NCBI RefSeq assembly: GCF_003473485.1
Contig: NC_053043.1
Span: 41,082,576 to 41,146,575, forward strand
Direction: 5' to 3'
Length of the DNA: 64,000 bases
Source: Medicago truncatula
Taxonomy: Eukaryota; Streptophyta; Magnoliopsida; Fabales; Fabaceae
The first letter of the stretch is position 1. Every line of letters begins with the position of its first letter. The notes under the pieces were generated by a model. It made no database searches. It was not told the DNA's origin and worked only from the letters and a program-made list of their open reading frames with translations. A program made the position numbers and the translations under genes. Positions 1-11,772 of the stretch are shown in pieces.

Positions 1-2480
1 TTTCCCTCACAATGTGGCAGTCAATCTCTAGATGTATGGTTCTCTCATGGAAGACTGGGTTGGCTGCAATGTGCATAGAACTTTGGTTGTCACAGTAAAA
101 AACTGGAAGTTGAACACATGTAATAAATAGATCCCTGAGTAAATAAAGCAGCCTTTGATTCTCACAGGTAGCAGATGCCATGACCCTATACCCAGATTCA
201 AAAGAAGACCCGGATACAGTAGGTTGTTTCTTTGTTCTCCATGATATGAGGGATTGTTCTAGAAAGAAACAATGTCCTGAAATTGAACGTCTAGTATCTT
301 TACAACTTGCCCAGTCAGCATCATTATAGCCTTGAAGATGTAAACCTGAATCTCTGGGGAAGAAAATGCCACGACTTGGTAAACCATTGAGATATTTAAG
401 AACTCTTAGAGCATTATTGTAGTGAGTTTGAGTAGGTTTACTCAAAAACTGGCTGAGTTGTTGAGTTATGAAAGTGATGTATCGGCTTGTTGTATTCAGA
501 TAAATCAACCTTCCTATTAACCTTCTATAAGCAGAAACATCAGTGAATGCATTTTAATTATCATTATGTAACTTGATAGATGGATCAGAAGGTGTAGTGA
601 TTGGTTTAGAACCAAGGAGACATGAATCTTGTAATAAGTCCAGACAATACTTTCTATGATATAGAGAAATACCACTTTGGGGATGACAAACTTCAAGGCC
701 TAAGAAATATTTAAGGATACCAAGATTTTTGATTTTGAAGCTTGATTCAATGCATTCTTGATAAAAGTTATCTCAGAAAGAAAATCACCAGCAAGAGTTA
801 TGTCATACACATAGACAAGAAGCATAATAAAACTGTCAAGATTTTTCTTAGTGAACAAGGAAGCATTAGAAGTAGCTTGTTGATATCCATTAGTAATGGG
901 CAGACAAGTGAGTTTCTCATACCATTTTCTACTAGCCGGTTTAAGACCATATAAAGATTTGGATAGCTTGCAAACTTGGTTTGGTTTTGAAGTAGAAACT
1001 CCTGGAGGAATGGCCATGTAAACATCTTCATGAAGATCTCCATGAAGAAAGGCATTGTTTACATCCAATTGATGCAAGAACTAGTAATTAATGGATGCAA
1101 GAGCTATAACTAATCTAATTGTAGTCACTTTAGCAACTAGAGAAAAAGTATCAAAGTAATCTAAGCCTTCAATTTGATTGTACCCCTTTGCAACTAAACA
1201 TACTTTGTACCTTTCAATGGACCCATCAACATTGTGCTTCACTTTAGAAACCCATATGCACCCTATGGGTTTGCTTGATGGAGGAAGATCCACTATTTTC
1301 CAAGTTCCAGTCTGATCAAGAGTAGTCAGTTCATTTTGCATTACTTGTTTCCAGCAGTCATGTTTGATAGCCTCATCATAGGATTTTGGTTCAGTGTAAG
1401 ACACAAGAGACATAGCAAAAATGGAATGGGATTTAGATAAATATGTATGAGAAAGAAAATTAGAAATAGGGTATTGGACATGACTGTTATTAGTAGTAGA
1501 AGTAGTGGGAATATTGCATATGTAATCCTACATATAAGTAGGGGTGATTTTATTTCTAGTAGTAATTCTAATAGGTGGAGGAATAAAAGGTGGAGATGGT
1601 GAAGTTTTGGTAATAGGTGGAGATGGTGAAGTAGTAGGGATATGAGTATGTGCTGTGAATTCAATGAGAAAACACACCAATAACAAACTTGATGTGTGGA
1701 GTAAGGAATAATAAAGCAACCAAAATAAAGTGTATGGAACAATTATAAACATAAGTCAAAAGTAGAAAACAGCGAGAGAGAACACAAAAGAATTTGTTGA
1801 CCCAGTTCGATCCAAATTGACCTAGTTTGGGGGGGGAGAGTAGCCCTTCGTTCCACTATAATGATGAGGAACCTTACAAAAGAGATATAAATGGATTACA
1901 AGAATAAGTCTCCCGCCTAATTCTACCGAAAGTCCGAATCTCTTCCCGTAACCAAGAGACTCAATCTTAATAGTGTTTCCCAAGGTGAATCAACCCTCAA
2001 ACCCTAGTGTTTGTTCCAAAGAGACAAACTTTATACAAACCCTAGTTTTTTTGTTACCTTTCTAAACGCTTGTTTCAGCCCCCTCTATCTCAAGGTTTAC
2101 ACTAATACAATGTCTATATTTATGGCCAAAGAATCCTCAATAAAACTGGAACAAATCTAGGCCCGAAGATACGTTTCTGTTTTATTTTCTGCTGTGAAAA
2201 TCGGCCACCGAATGCTCCAAATTGGGCCCCGATTTTTGCCAAACCTAAAGCTCAAATAAAGCAGGTCAAAATCGGCCACCGTGTCCTAAAAATCGGCCAC
2301 CGATTTTCAGCTTCTAGAATTCTAATTTCTTCAATTTTGAGGCATTTTCACAATAGTATGACTAGTGATGGGTGAAGGAGGAGTAACAGATGGAGTAGAA
2401 GATGGAGATGAAAATGAAACATTAGAATCATCAAAATACAAATGGATGACTAGAATATGGTGAAAAATATTGCCAGCCAA
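1..2480 (-). mobile_element. Ty1/copia retrotransposon fossil (RT and RNase H part)
   Basis: Read on the minus strand, this is the 3' half of a copia polyprotein. A proline/serine-rich linker (about 2360-2480 and 1520-1645) is followed by reverse transcriptase (about 1413 down to 700, with the copia signature around QLDVNNAFLHGDL and LYGLKPASRKWYE) and then RNase H (about 690 to 1). It is broken in several places and truncated by the window edge. A younger solo LTR (1651-2355) is inserted in it. No LTR of its own is seen here. It is an old, inactive copy and has no evident link to the neighbouring host genes. Confidence 0.88.
1651..2355 (-). mobile_element. Solo LTR nested in the copia fossil
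   Basis: A 705 bp block is flanked by the 5 bp direct repeat GTATG (1646-1650 and 2356-2360), as expected of an LTR-element target duplication. In minus orientation it contains a TATA-like stretch (ATAAATATAGAC) and ends in ACAGCA. It is clearly homologous over its whole length to the block at 50543-51186. No internal coding region is attached, so it is a solo LTR. The copia sequence resumes on both sides, so this insertion is the younger of the two. Confidence 0.75.
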
Positions 2481-2484
2481 GTTA

Positions 2485-3580
2485 ACTTAGGGTTATGAAT
2501 TTTGAACATTGTACCCAAACACCGCCGCATCACTCAACATGCAACGAGCAAGTGAGCTTCCTGGAGCAATATTTGCTGCACTGATTAACAATAAAATCAT
2601 TGATCGTGCACGTTCAACTATGAAGGAACTGTACAAGATACATTTGCAGAAAACAATCCTGTATGGCATCAACATAAGGAACATAGGTACGAAATTCTTG
2701 ATTATATTGAATATTTGAAACAATTTAGTCAGGTTGATGCATCGTTAATTGCAATTGTTAAGATGGTTGAAGTTGGAGATCTTGAAACTATACCTAGTTT
2801 TGATTTGTGTCGAAATCAAAATCCAATGTCAACAAAGGAAGTTTTTGGACAAGGTTTTCCGATTGAAGCTTCTCGGGACATGGAATTGATTAAGATAAGA
2901 CCAACTAAACTAGTTGAATTACTTATGGATGTGGCAAGTTTTCTTTTTCTTTTTCTTTTTTCTGTCATTTTGTTTAAAATCTCACATTACGATGACAATT
3001 GCAACGTGATTTTTCTTTTATCTTTCTCTATCTGATGTATTTTTATTTGGATATGAATTAGAATCAATGGTCGACGGAATTTTACAACATTGTCCCAAGA
3101 GCAAGAATTCTAGGAAGCTTTTCAGATGGAGTAGAAGGAAGCTAGGATAAAACAAATGCATGTGGTAAGTTCTATAATATGTTATTAATTTTTCTTTAAG
3201 AACTTTGTTAACAAGAAAATTGAGAAAACAAAGAATATCATCAAGTTACTTTATGATATGATACTGATAGTAATTTATACCATGAACTAATGCTTTGCAA
3301 TCGATGAGATTTTTCTCCAACAGTTCTATGACTTTTCTGACTTGTTTGAATAATATATATTTGGAAGATATCTTCTCTATTATACTCAGCATTTAATTCT
3401 GTGAGAAAAGTGGGAGTTTTTTCTTACTAAAAACGTGGGATTGTTTGTGGATGAACTAATCATATCAGATATATTGTGTCAAAAGATTATTTTGAAGGAT
3501 TATGTGTCAAAAGATTGTTAAACATATACGTAAGGGTTGAAAAGATTGTTAAACATATACGTAAGAGTTAAATATGCTTT
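2485..3580 (+). pseudogene. 5' fragment of a START-domain (HD-ZIP IV-derived) gene
   Basis: This is a truncated third copy of the genes at 6992 and 14935. Exon 1 (ATG at 2539, to 2933) and exon 2 (3062-3164) are recognisable, as is part of intron 2, which resembles that of the 14935 copy up to about 3580. Defects in this host-gene copy are a one-base loss early in exon 1 that shifts frame, a GC instead of GT donor after exon 1, and a TAG in exon 2. Exons 3 to 7 are absent. The conserved second half of exon 1 reads SQVDASLIAIVKMVEVGDLE and ends in LVELLMDV, matching the START domain of the intact copies. The fragment is almost certainly non-functional. Confidence 0.85.
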
Positions 3581-3601
3581 AAGTCCAATAATTTTTTTTT
3601 A

Positions 3602-3910
3602 CGCTTAATTGCATTTTTGGACCCTATCTTTTCAAAAGTTGCGGTTATAGACCCTTAACTAATTTAAATACAAAACAGTCCCCTATGTTTTGATTCTTTG
3701 GCAGTTTTGGATCCCCAGTCCATTGTTGACTCAGTCAATGCTGACGTGGCACCCTGAGTGAGGTGCCACGTGTCAATTTTTTTTTATTTTTTGCCTTGGG
3801 GGTCCAAAACTGCCAAAGAATCAAAACATAGGGGCTGTTTTGTATTTAAATTAGTTAGAGGTCCATAACCGCAACTTTTGAAAAGATAGGGGTCTAAAAA
3901 TGCAATTAAA
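3602..3910. repeat. MITE with ~115 bp terminal inverted repeats
   Basis: The two halves are near-perfect inverted copies. They start with CTTAATTGCATTTTTGGACC and contain a GTTGCGGTTATAGACC motif that reappears in reverse complement near 3870. The centre carries two inverted ACGTGGCA-type motifs. Poly-T on both sides hides the target duplication. It lies in the degraded intron 2 of the START fragment. No coding content. Confidence 0.8.
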
Positions 3911-4144
3911 TTTTTTTTTTATTCTTTCAAGTTTGGTTTCTATAAAAATTGTGGTCAGTTTTAGTTCATATTTTTAGAGTAGTTTAGTCACTATCTCTAA
4001 AAAAGAGACTACAATTTGTCAAAAAGTGACGGGGATTAAAATAAAAAAATGGATATCCTATAAAACTAGAAACATTACAAACTACAAGAAAGTTTAAATG
4101 CTGAAGAAATTAGGGGATCGGTTAATGATATGGATCATGTATAG

Positions 4145-4612
4145 ACATCATGAGATGTGATATATGTTGTATATATGTGTAGAATGATAACAGAAGTTAT
4201 CTGAAATATTCCCTGCATGTAGGACATAAACAAACAAATAAATAAATAAATGATACTATACAAGAGAAAAAGAACTTTACATATTATAAGATTTAAAATA
4301 TGATTTAATGAGATTTAAATTTTAATTTAATGAGATTTGGAACTTTACATATGCGTTTAAACCATCATAAAAGATAATTTTTATGTCTAATTCTGTATCA
4401 GAGATTATCTTCCGTGATGGTTTAAATGCATATGTAAAGTTTCAAATCTCATTAAATTAAATTTTGAATCTTATAATATGTAAGTTCTTTTTCTCTTGTA
4501 TAATATTATTTATTTATTTGTTTGTTTGTTTCAATGTCCTGCATGCAGGCAATATTTCAGATAACTTATGTTATCATTCTTACAATTTCTTACACTTGAC
4601 ATATCATGACCC
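4145..4612. repeat. Large palindrome made from an AHL-like gene segment
   Basis: Sequence from about 4181 to 4380 is repeated in inverted orientation from about 4381 to 4581, with weaker symmetry out to 4145 and 4612. The right arm matches 12190-12370, which is the end of exon 2, intron 2 and the start of exon 3 of the gene at 11773-12940, including the GTAAAG donor and GCATGCAG acceptor. The palindrome is therefore a captured, inverted duplicate of a host exon-intron-exon stretch. Transcription through it would give a hairpin RNA of roughly 200 bp stem; whether it is transcribed is unknown. Confidence 0.8.
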
Positions 4613-4764
4613 GATTTTTGACAGGGCGAGCAAAAAGATGGTATTATTTCATAAACAATTCCAAAATAAAAAAGAAGTACTCCCTTTCTAAAAATATATT
4701 ATCTTGCAAAAAAAAAACATTTTAATCAACATCTACAAATATTCTAGTGAAATTTTAATCAACA

Positions 4765-5440
4765 TCATTTTGGTGTGATGTTTGGTTAGATAGTGGTGTT
4801 TTGCGGTCTAGATTCAATTTTCAGGTGAGGCACTTAAGCTTAGGGGTACATGGGAGTGGTTGTAGGTAGATAAGGAGACTTTGCTTGGGAACATAAATTT
4901 TTCGCGGAATGGGTTTTGCTTCTTGATATTGTTTTTTTTCAGGTTAATAGAATAGACAAATGAATCTGGCAACATATAACCCCAATGAAGGATACTTTGT
5001 AAAAGGGCTTATCGTATTCTCATGCCTAATGATAATCTTCACATCAATGCACATTCATATAATTTGGAATAAAGTAGTGTCTCTTAAATTGTCTCTCTTC
5101 GTGTGGAAAACTATAAAGGATAGTTTGATTCTTCAAGGAGTGATACCTTCTGACTCGCTATGTGTTAAGAGTTTCAGTCAAGAGAAACCAATTAATCAAT
5201 TCTACATGGATTGTTAATTCTTTAATGGTACTTGGCGCCTAATTTTTAGTTGGTCAGGTGTTTCTACCATTCATCCAGCTGATATCATTTCCGATGCTTT
5301 TTAGTTTGGTGGTGCGCATATGTCTTCAAGAAGGATATTAGGTTCAACTTCAGATGATTTAGTTGTCCTATTTCTTGGTGGTCTAATCTGTCACTTTATC
5401 TTGGTTATGCTAATATGTAACGACGAATTTTGGACGGTTT
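4765..5440 (+). mobile_element. LINE fragment, zinc-binding region after reverse transcriptase
   Basis: The translated stretch at 4960-5217 (IWNKVVSLKLSLFVWKTIKD, then SLCVKSFSQEKPINQFYMDC) fits the zf-RVT domain at the C-terminus of plant LINE reverse transcriptases, with the usual W..V.LK...F.W pattern and Cys residues. Flanking frames (SGVLRSRFNFQVRHLSLG upstream, ISDAF and GLICHFILVM downstream) continue the same domain with stops and frame changes. The RT core is missing, so this is a decayed 3' piece. Confidence 0.65.
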
Positions 5441-5491
5441 TATTCTTTGTATATTGACACTTTGTTTTGATCCATTTTAGGCACCTATCAA

Positions 5492-5874
5492 CCGTGGCGG
5501 AGCCCTTCATGGGCTGGGGTGGGCCACGGCCCACCCGGAAAAATTGAAAAATCAACGATTATAGGTCTATTTTGCGAGATTTTATGCAATTTTGTGTCGG
5601 TTTTATGTTTTGGTTGATCCAAATTCCTGCAAAGTGGTGTAGTGGCCCATCCAAAAATTTAAATAATTCAATTATAGGTCTATTTTGCGAGATTTTATAC
5701 AATTTTATGTCGGTTTTAGGTTTCGGTTGATCCAAATTCCAGCAAATTGGTGTAGTGACCCACCCAAAAAATTTAAATAATTCAATTATAGGTCTAATTT
5801 GCGAGACTTTAAACAATTTTTCAATAGTTAATTTTTGTGGCCCACCCTGACATTTTTTTCAGGCTCCGCCACTG
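5492..5874. mobile_element. Non-autonomous hAT element with 8 bp target duplication
   Basis: A 383 bp element is bounded by a perfect 8 bp direct repeat CCTATCAA (5484-5491 and 5875-5882). Its ends are CCGTGGCGGAGCC and GGCTCCGCCACTG, the hAT-type CAGTGGCGGAGCC inverted repeat with one change, followed by inverted GGTGGGCC/GGCCCACC motifs. The interior holds three tandem copies of a roughly 115 bp unit beginning near 5553, 5668 and 5783, each with ATAGGTCTATTTTGCGAG or a close variant. No coding capacity. Confidence 0.9.
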
Positions 5875-5882
5875 CCTATCAA

Positions 5883-6140
5883 TGTTATCCCTTATATAAG
5901 TGTTTTATTGTTTCTTGTGTGACTAAGAAGCTAACCTATCAACGTATTCCAATTATTGACTTTCTTGTTATTCCAATTATATCCTTATAATAATATTATA
6001 TTGTTGGTGTTATTAAAAAAGAAAATAATTTTTATTATATTTGTTATATTATTGTTTTAATATGAAAAGATAAATACAATTTGTTGAGTTTGTTACATTT
6101 AAAAGTCACAAATATCTATAGTTATAATTTTAATCTATAT

Positions 6141-6213
<73 letters not shown>

Positions 6214-6290
6214 TGTTTGTAATTTACCAGCAAATTTTGGTAAAATATCGTTGATAATATACACGCGCGTCAGCGCAATAAAAAAAAACA
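5883..6290. other. AT-rich spacer with (AT)n microsatellite
   Basis: No gene is seen. An (AT)n run of about 32 units occupies 6143-6207. The rest is low-complexity AT-rich DNA. Confidence 0.8.
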
Positions 6291-6479
6291 GAAAAATGGC
6301 TCGTGCCCGTCTTTTCGCTAGTTTTTATAATGCCTTTAGCCTTCTCTTGTCCATATTATTTGAGTGCTATGGGTAACAATACAAGGAGAATAATTATGAA
6401 AAACACATCTCTCAAAACAAAAACAGAAAAATATTATGAAAAAACACATGTTCCGCTCCATTTGTTGTTGATTACAAAA

Positions 6480-6720
6480 GCGCAAAAAACATCCTTGATC
6501 CCAAAAAAAACTAAACCACCACAGGGACCTCCAAACACTAACGGCCGAGTCAAAACTTTGGATTCCAGCACCATTCATATATAGTATAAGCAAGCCGGAA
6601 TCTTCAATTTTGACCTCGTCAACCATTTCCTCCACCGTAGTACCTCAATTATTGAAGATACAATTATTCCTTGCTCTCCATATCACCCAAATTACGGTTG
6701 GATTTGTTTCTTACCTTCTT
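6480..6720 (-). mobile_element. LINE 3' end fragment
   Basis: On the minus strand the sequence encodes VIWRARNNCIFNN, then EEMVDEVKIEDSGL and, further on, SAVSVWRSLWWFSFF. This is the familiar C-terminal tail of plant LINE polyproteins after the zinc-binding region. It is short and carries stops. It lies in the upstream region of the START gene at 6992; the paralogous upstream region at 14540 lacks it, so the insertion followed the gene duplication. Confidence 0.55.
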
Positions 6721-6991
6721 CCATTCCTTGAATCCTTTGGGTGTTTGTGAGGATTTGTGTGGTTATCCAGTAAGAAGATTATTTAAAAACATAGTTGCAT
6801 AAGCATTATTAGGCTGATAACAAAGTTAATTATTCGCAAACCTAACCAAAAATTAAGTTAGGTTTAGAATCTGGTCCGTTAATTTAATCCAACGACTATT
6901 ATTGATGGTTATCGTTTCTCACATTAAGTATAAGTTCTCACTCTAGGGTTAGGAATTTTGAACATTCTACCCAAACATCGCATCCCTCAAC

Positions 6992-9900
6992 ATGCAACGA
7001 GCAAGTGACCTTCCTGCAGTCTCAATATTTATTGCGAATAAAATCATTGATCGTGCACGTTCAGCTATGAACGAACTGTGCAAAATAGGAATTGCAGAAA
7101 ACAATGTATGGCATCAACATAGGGAACATAGGTACGAAATTCTCGATGATTTTGAATATTTGAAACAATTTGGCTGTGTTGATGCAACATTATTGGAGAT
7201 TGTTAAGTTGGTTGAAGTTGGAGAGCTTCAAACTTTACCTAGTTTTGATTTGTGTCGAAACCAAAATTCAATGTATACAATGGAAGTTTTTGAACAAGGT
7301 TTGCAGATTGAAGCTTCTCGGGACAAGGCATTGATTAAGATAAGTCCAACTAAACTAGTTGAATTACTTATGGATGTGGTAAGTTTTCGTTTTCTTTTTC
7401 TATTTTCTTTTTTCGGTCACGTTGTGTATACAGTTTTAGTGAATTGTTATAGTGCAATCAAGGTTTAAAATCTCATATTACGGTGACAATTTCAACTGTA
7501 ATTTTTTAATTGTCGTCAACTGTTCTTTATGCGAAGACATTAGAAACATTGATGACACGATTTAGATCAACTTACCGTGAAGGCATTTTTTATTTATTTT
7601 AATTCTAAAGTGTAATTAACTTCAACATTTAACCATAGTATATCTTTCTCTATCTGATGTATTTTTATTTGGATATGAATTAGAATCAATGGTCGACGGC
7701 ATTTTACAACATTGTCTCAGGAGCAAGGATTCTAGGAAGCATAGAAGGAAGCTATGATGAAAAAATGCATGTGGTAAGTTCTATAATATGCTATTAATTT
7801 TCCTTTAAGAAATTTGTTAATAAAGAAATTGAGAAAACAAAGAATTAAATATGATCAAGTGATTTTAAGAACTGTGTTAATAAAGAAATTGAGAAAACCA
7901 AGAATTAAACCTCCTAAAAAATTCTTGCTAGTTTAACTTGTCTTGTCCTTTGTATGTATTGTCAAATTGGTCTTTTATGTCATTGTTAATAAAAAAAATT
8001 GGATTGTCAAAAAATATTCATGTTGGCTATCAGAATTTCAAAATTAACATAATGTTACATCCTTTTATTTATATTTGCAGATGAGTGCAGAATTTCATTT
8101 ACCAAGTCCTGTTATACCAACTCGGAAGTGTGTTTTTGCAAGATATAGCAAACAATTCACTCATAACATATGGGCTGTTGTTGATGTATCTTTGGAGGAC
8201 ATTTTACAATCTCCTTCTAACAATTTTCATAAAAGACCTTCTGGCTGTTTGATTGAAGGAATGCCCGATGGAAACTCCAAGGTTTGATACATACATATAC
8301 TGCTTTTAGTTTTGATTATAAACAAAAAATGGAGTATAATAGTTCAGTTTTGATGTTTTAATTACCTTAGGTTATATGGTTGGAGCACGTGGAAGCAGAC
8401 TATAGTAAATTGAGTGATCTTTTTAGGCCATTAGTTACCTCAGCTTTGGCTTTTGGTGCAACACGTTGGCTAACTTCCATTGTCCGATACATTGAGTGGT
8501 CTGAAACACTGAAGGCTCCAAAACTTATTGCAGATGCTGGAGGTATGTTTATTTTTCTTTTACAAAACTTTTTAAAGACATTTTTGGATAACTTAAAAGT
8601 AGAGGAATATTTAAGATAATAAATATCATTTTGATAAACATAATCGTTTCCCAAACTCATCTAAGACCATTGACTCTTGAAAATCCTCACAGAAGACACC
8701 AATGAACACCAACATCTATTATGGCCCTCCTAGGGCTTAGGTTGACCTAGGCAAAAGCCTATCTAAACTCAACTTGCGAAAAATATGAACCCTATGTTTG
8801 GAGAACCTAGAAAGCTGGGAGAGAGCTCATACACAAGAGTGCATATGCAGAGCTAATTAAGAACATACTGCTTGAGAAACAATTGATAGGAGGTTAAATA
8901 TATTTCTAATAAGAATATTGTCTCATACAAAATTTAACTCATCATGCATACCTAAAGATGGAAGAAGAAGAAATTTTTCCAAATTTTGAGACGTGAAATA
9001 ACTTATTTGTTTTACACATTGTTACATTAGTAATATAATGTGAGATTTTAATAGCAAGTCCGCAACGACTTAATGTTATTTAAGTCGTTGTATTTATCTT
9101 AATAACGCATTTTAATTGCTTCCATTACTTGTATTTGTCTCTTTTGATACAAACAGTTCTTATACCACAAATTGGGAGGACAAGTTTCTTGAAATTGGCC
9201 GATAGAATGATGAGAAGATTCTGTGCCAATCTTGGTTCCACCACTAAGAATCCATGGATTCGACTAGCTCCTCTTCCTGCTGGTTCAGCAGATATTAGAG
9301 TTATGATTGCAAATGATATGGCTGGTAGTACAAATGAGCCTATTGGAACATCACTGTTTTTTTGTACTACTCTTTGGCTTAATGTCTCCCCAAATCGATT
9401 ATTCAACTTCCTTCGGCATGAGAAATCCAGAAGCAAGGTATGCCCTAACACTTTTTTCTTATTAAAGGCATAGCAGGACATGTTCTAACACATTTACATT
9501 CTTTGTTTTTATTGAATAATTATAGTGGGATAAACATTCACAAAACCTTTCTATTCGAGAATTCGCATGCATTCTCACCGGCAAACATCCAGAGAATCGT
9601 GTTTCTTTGCTTAGAGCAAGGGTAAGTTTAATCCTTATTTACCACTCATATTCCGTTTTGATTTTGTTTACTCTATAGAGACAATGCAAACAATTTTTAT
9701 AAAAACATTCAATCATATCTTATCATATACATATTTATGTATATATTTATGAAATAATATTATGACATGACAGTAAAATATGATTAAATGTCTAGATAGT
9801 TTTTTATTTTAAGCACTTACAATACAACCTAATTTTTTTTTTTTTTTTTTTACATTCATGGACTTCCAAGGACAAGAATGAAATATTTTACCTACAAGAG

Positions 9901-10281
9901 AGTTACAAAGATACAACAGCTTCCTACGTGATTTATTGTCCTTTAGACGAGCAAAAGTTGACACATCTTGCAACTGGATCGAACCCAGACGATGTAGTTG
10001 CTTTTCCATCAGGGTTTGCTATTATCCCAGGAGGGTTACCAAGAGATGGTGATAAAGGAAAAGGAAATGCCAACAGTACTGCTAACGATGAAAGTCTTCT
10101 AACTATCTCATTTCATATCATTGGTAAAGCCAACAATGCTGCATCAATCCCTCCGGAATCAGTTCAAACCATCTATAACATGGTTACAGAAACAATGGCT
10201 GCTATAAAAGATGCAGTGTCGTATCATAGTCGACTCAACAACTGGGATCAAGATGAAGTGGCAAATAGCTTGGCAGCATAG
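6992..10281 (+). CDS. START-domain protein derived from HD-ZIP IV, copy A
   Basis: Seven exons with GT-AG borders join into one 545-residue frame: 6992-7378, 7684-7773, 8081-8281, 8371-8542, 9157-9437, 9526-9621, 9871-10281. Residues about 12-285 match the START lipid/sterol-binding domain (LLMDV-NQWS, THNIWAVVDVSLED, RPSGCLIEGMPDGNSK, WLEHVEADYS). Residues about 290-530 match the HD-ZIP IV START-adjacent domain (QIGRTSFLKLADRM, LNVSPNRLFNFLRHEKSRSK-WD, FPSGFAIIPGG, ESLLTISFHI). The homeodomain and leucine zipper that normally precede START are absent, and an in-frame TGA lies just upstream of the first ATG. Without a DNA-binding region it cannot act as a usual HD-ZIP factor; a lipid sensor or a competitor of full-length family members is inference. 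The exon 7 acceptor used by copy B is GG here, but an in-frame AG nine bases on restores splicing. An AATAAA lies at 10416. Expression is unproven. Confidence 0.8.
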
Positions 10282-10289
10282 TAGTTTAG

Positions 10290-11690
10290 AACAATATATA
10301 CATTCTCCCTCATTTTTTTGTTGTCCCTTGCTAAAGTCATAAATATTGTGCTGGATTTCATACAAATTTTACGACCATATGATTGTTGATATTAATGTAT
10401 TTATTTTATATGTGGAATAAACAATTAATTTCCTTGTTAAACTATGTTTTGTTAACTATGCATAGGTTGAATTGTTGAAAATTAAGTTCTGGATATAAGT
10501 TAACCCTATAAAGAAATAATTGTCTACACCTTAACGGACTTGACACTTGGTGGACTGTTGACTGGTACAGAAGGTCAACACTATCAAGAACAAACATCTA
10601 CACCTTGACAGACTTGACCCTTGGTAGACAATGGACTGGTACATGTCGACCCTATGAAGAACAAATATTTACGCCTTGACAGGCTTAATGCTTTATGGAT
10701 TTTGAATTGGTATGGCAGACCATATAACATGGACTTTAGAAAACAAGAAACAATATATAGGATGAGGCATTTTTTTCATTCATTTTTTATCGTCTAGTCC
10801 TACAACAATTCTACTACAGTCTAATCTACAAGCCAGTTCCAACCCTCATGGGTTTAACGACAGCTAGATCAGCCATGTATATGTCGGTGATTAGTTACGT
10901 GCCTTAACACAGTTAAACAGAACTACAATCTACAGGTGCATCGCCTCAAGATCACGCCCACTGATCGGTTAAATTTTCACATCGATGTTTTTTTGCATTC
11001 AAATTCTAACTTAGTTACGTTCCTTAACACCTTAGCGGCTATAGTGGCACTATTTTTCCATGATACACTATTTAGTACTAAATACTTGATCACAACAATG
11101 ACAACTACCTAATTGTCCCATGAAAAATAGATCTTGTGCTGCCTAAACAGTTCAGTGTTTGACCTGCAAAGCAAGGGTCTGCTACCATTTTTCGAAATTT
11201 ACTAGATAGTACTAAAAAGAAAAGAAAATTCACAGAATAAAGGTTGAATGGGCTTTGATCAATTTATACCTCTCAAGGTTATCAGTTGGAACTTAAAGAA
11301 TGTTCAATTGTTAACAATTATATTATTGATGAGTTGGGACATTTCAGTTATAGGTAGTTGATTAGTTAGAAGCAGTTAGTTAGTTAGTTAGTTATAACCA
11401 GTTAGTTACATAATTCCTTCTTAGAAAACTCTTCATTCATAATGCTATTTTATTTATCACCTTTTTTACCTTAAAAGTCATAATAATTTTTTAAAAAATG
11501 CCCTAATAAAACAGAACGTGCATATGCATATGTGTATATATATGTATACATATATACACACACAATTGAACAAAACCTAAAGAATTTTAAAAAACCAAAA
11601 ACAAAATAACTAGTTAGTTAATGAGTTGGCAGTTTTCTGTTATGGTATAGTTGATTGGTTAGAACTAGTTAGTTGGAGGAGGATCATCAG
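10290..11690. other. Intergenic spacer with short tandem repeats
   Basis: No gene is recognised. The first ~200 bp is 3' flank shared with the other START copy (to about 18745). A degenerate tandem repeat follows at 10500-10725. TTAG-type repeats occur near 11360-11400 and 11590-11680, and a mixed AT/GT run lies at 11519-11565. Confidence 0.7.
10500..10725. repeat. Three degenerate ~75 bp tandem repeats
   Basis: Each unit contains a variant of CTACACCTTGACAGACTTGA, then TTGGTAGACAATGGACTGGTAC and an ACCCTAT-AAGAACAAA stretch. The copies start near 10505, 10585 and 10660, with divergence increasing to the right. No coding frame is conserved. Confidence 0.7.
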
Positions 11691-11772
11691 ATAGGAAGTG
11701 GCAATGATTTAGCATTGAGTGATTCTTCAACTACTGATCAGAAAGGTCTTAAGAAAGATGATGCATCAATGA

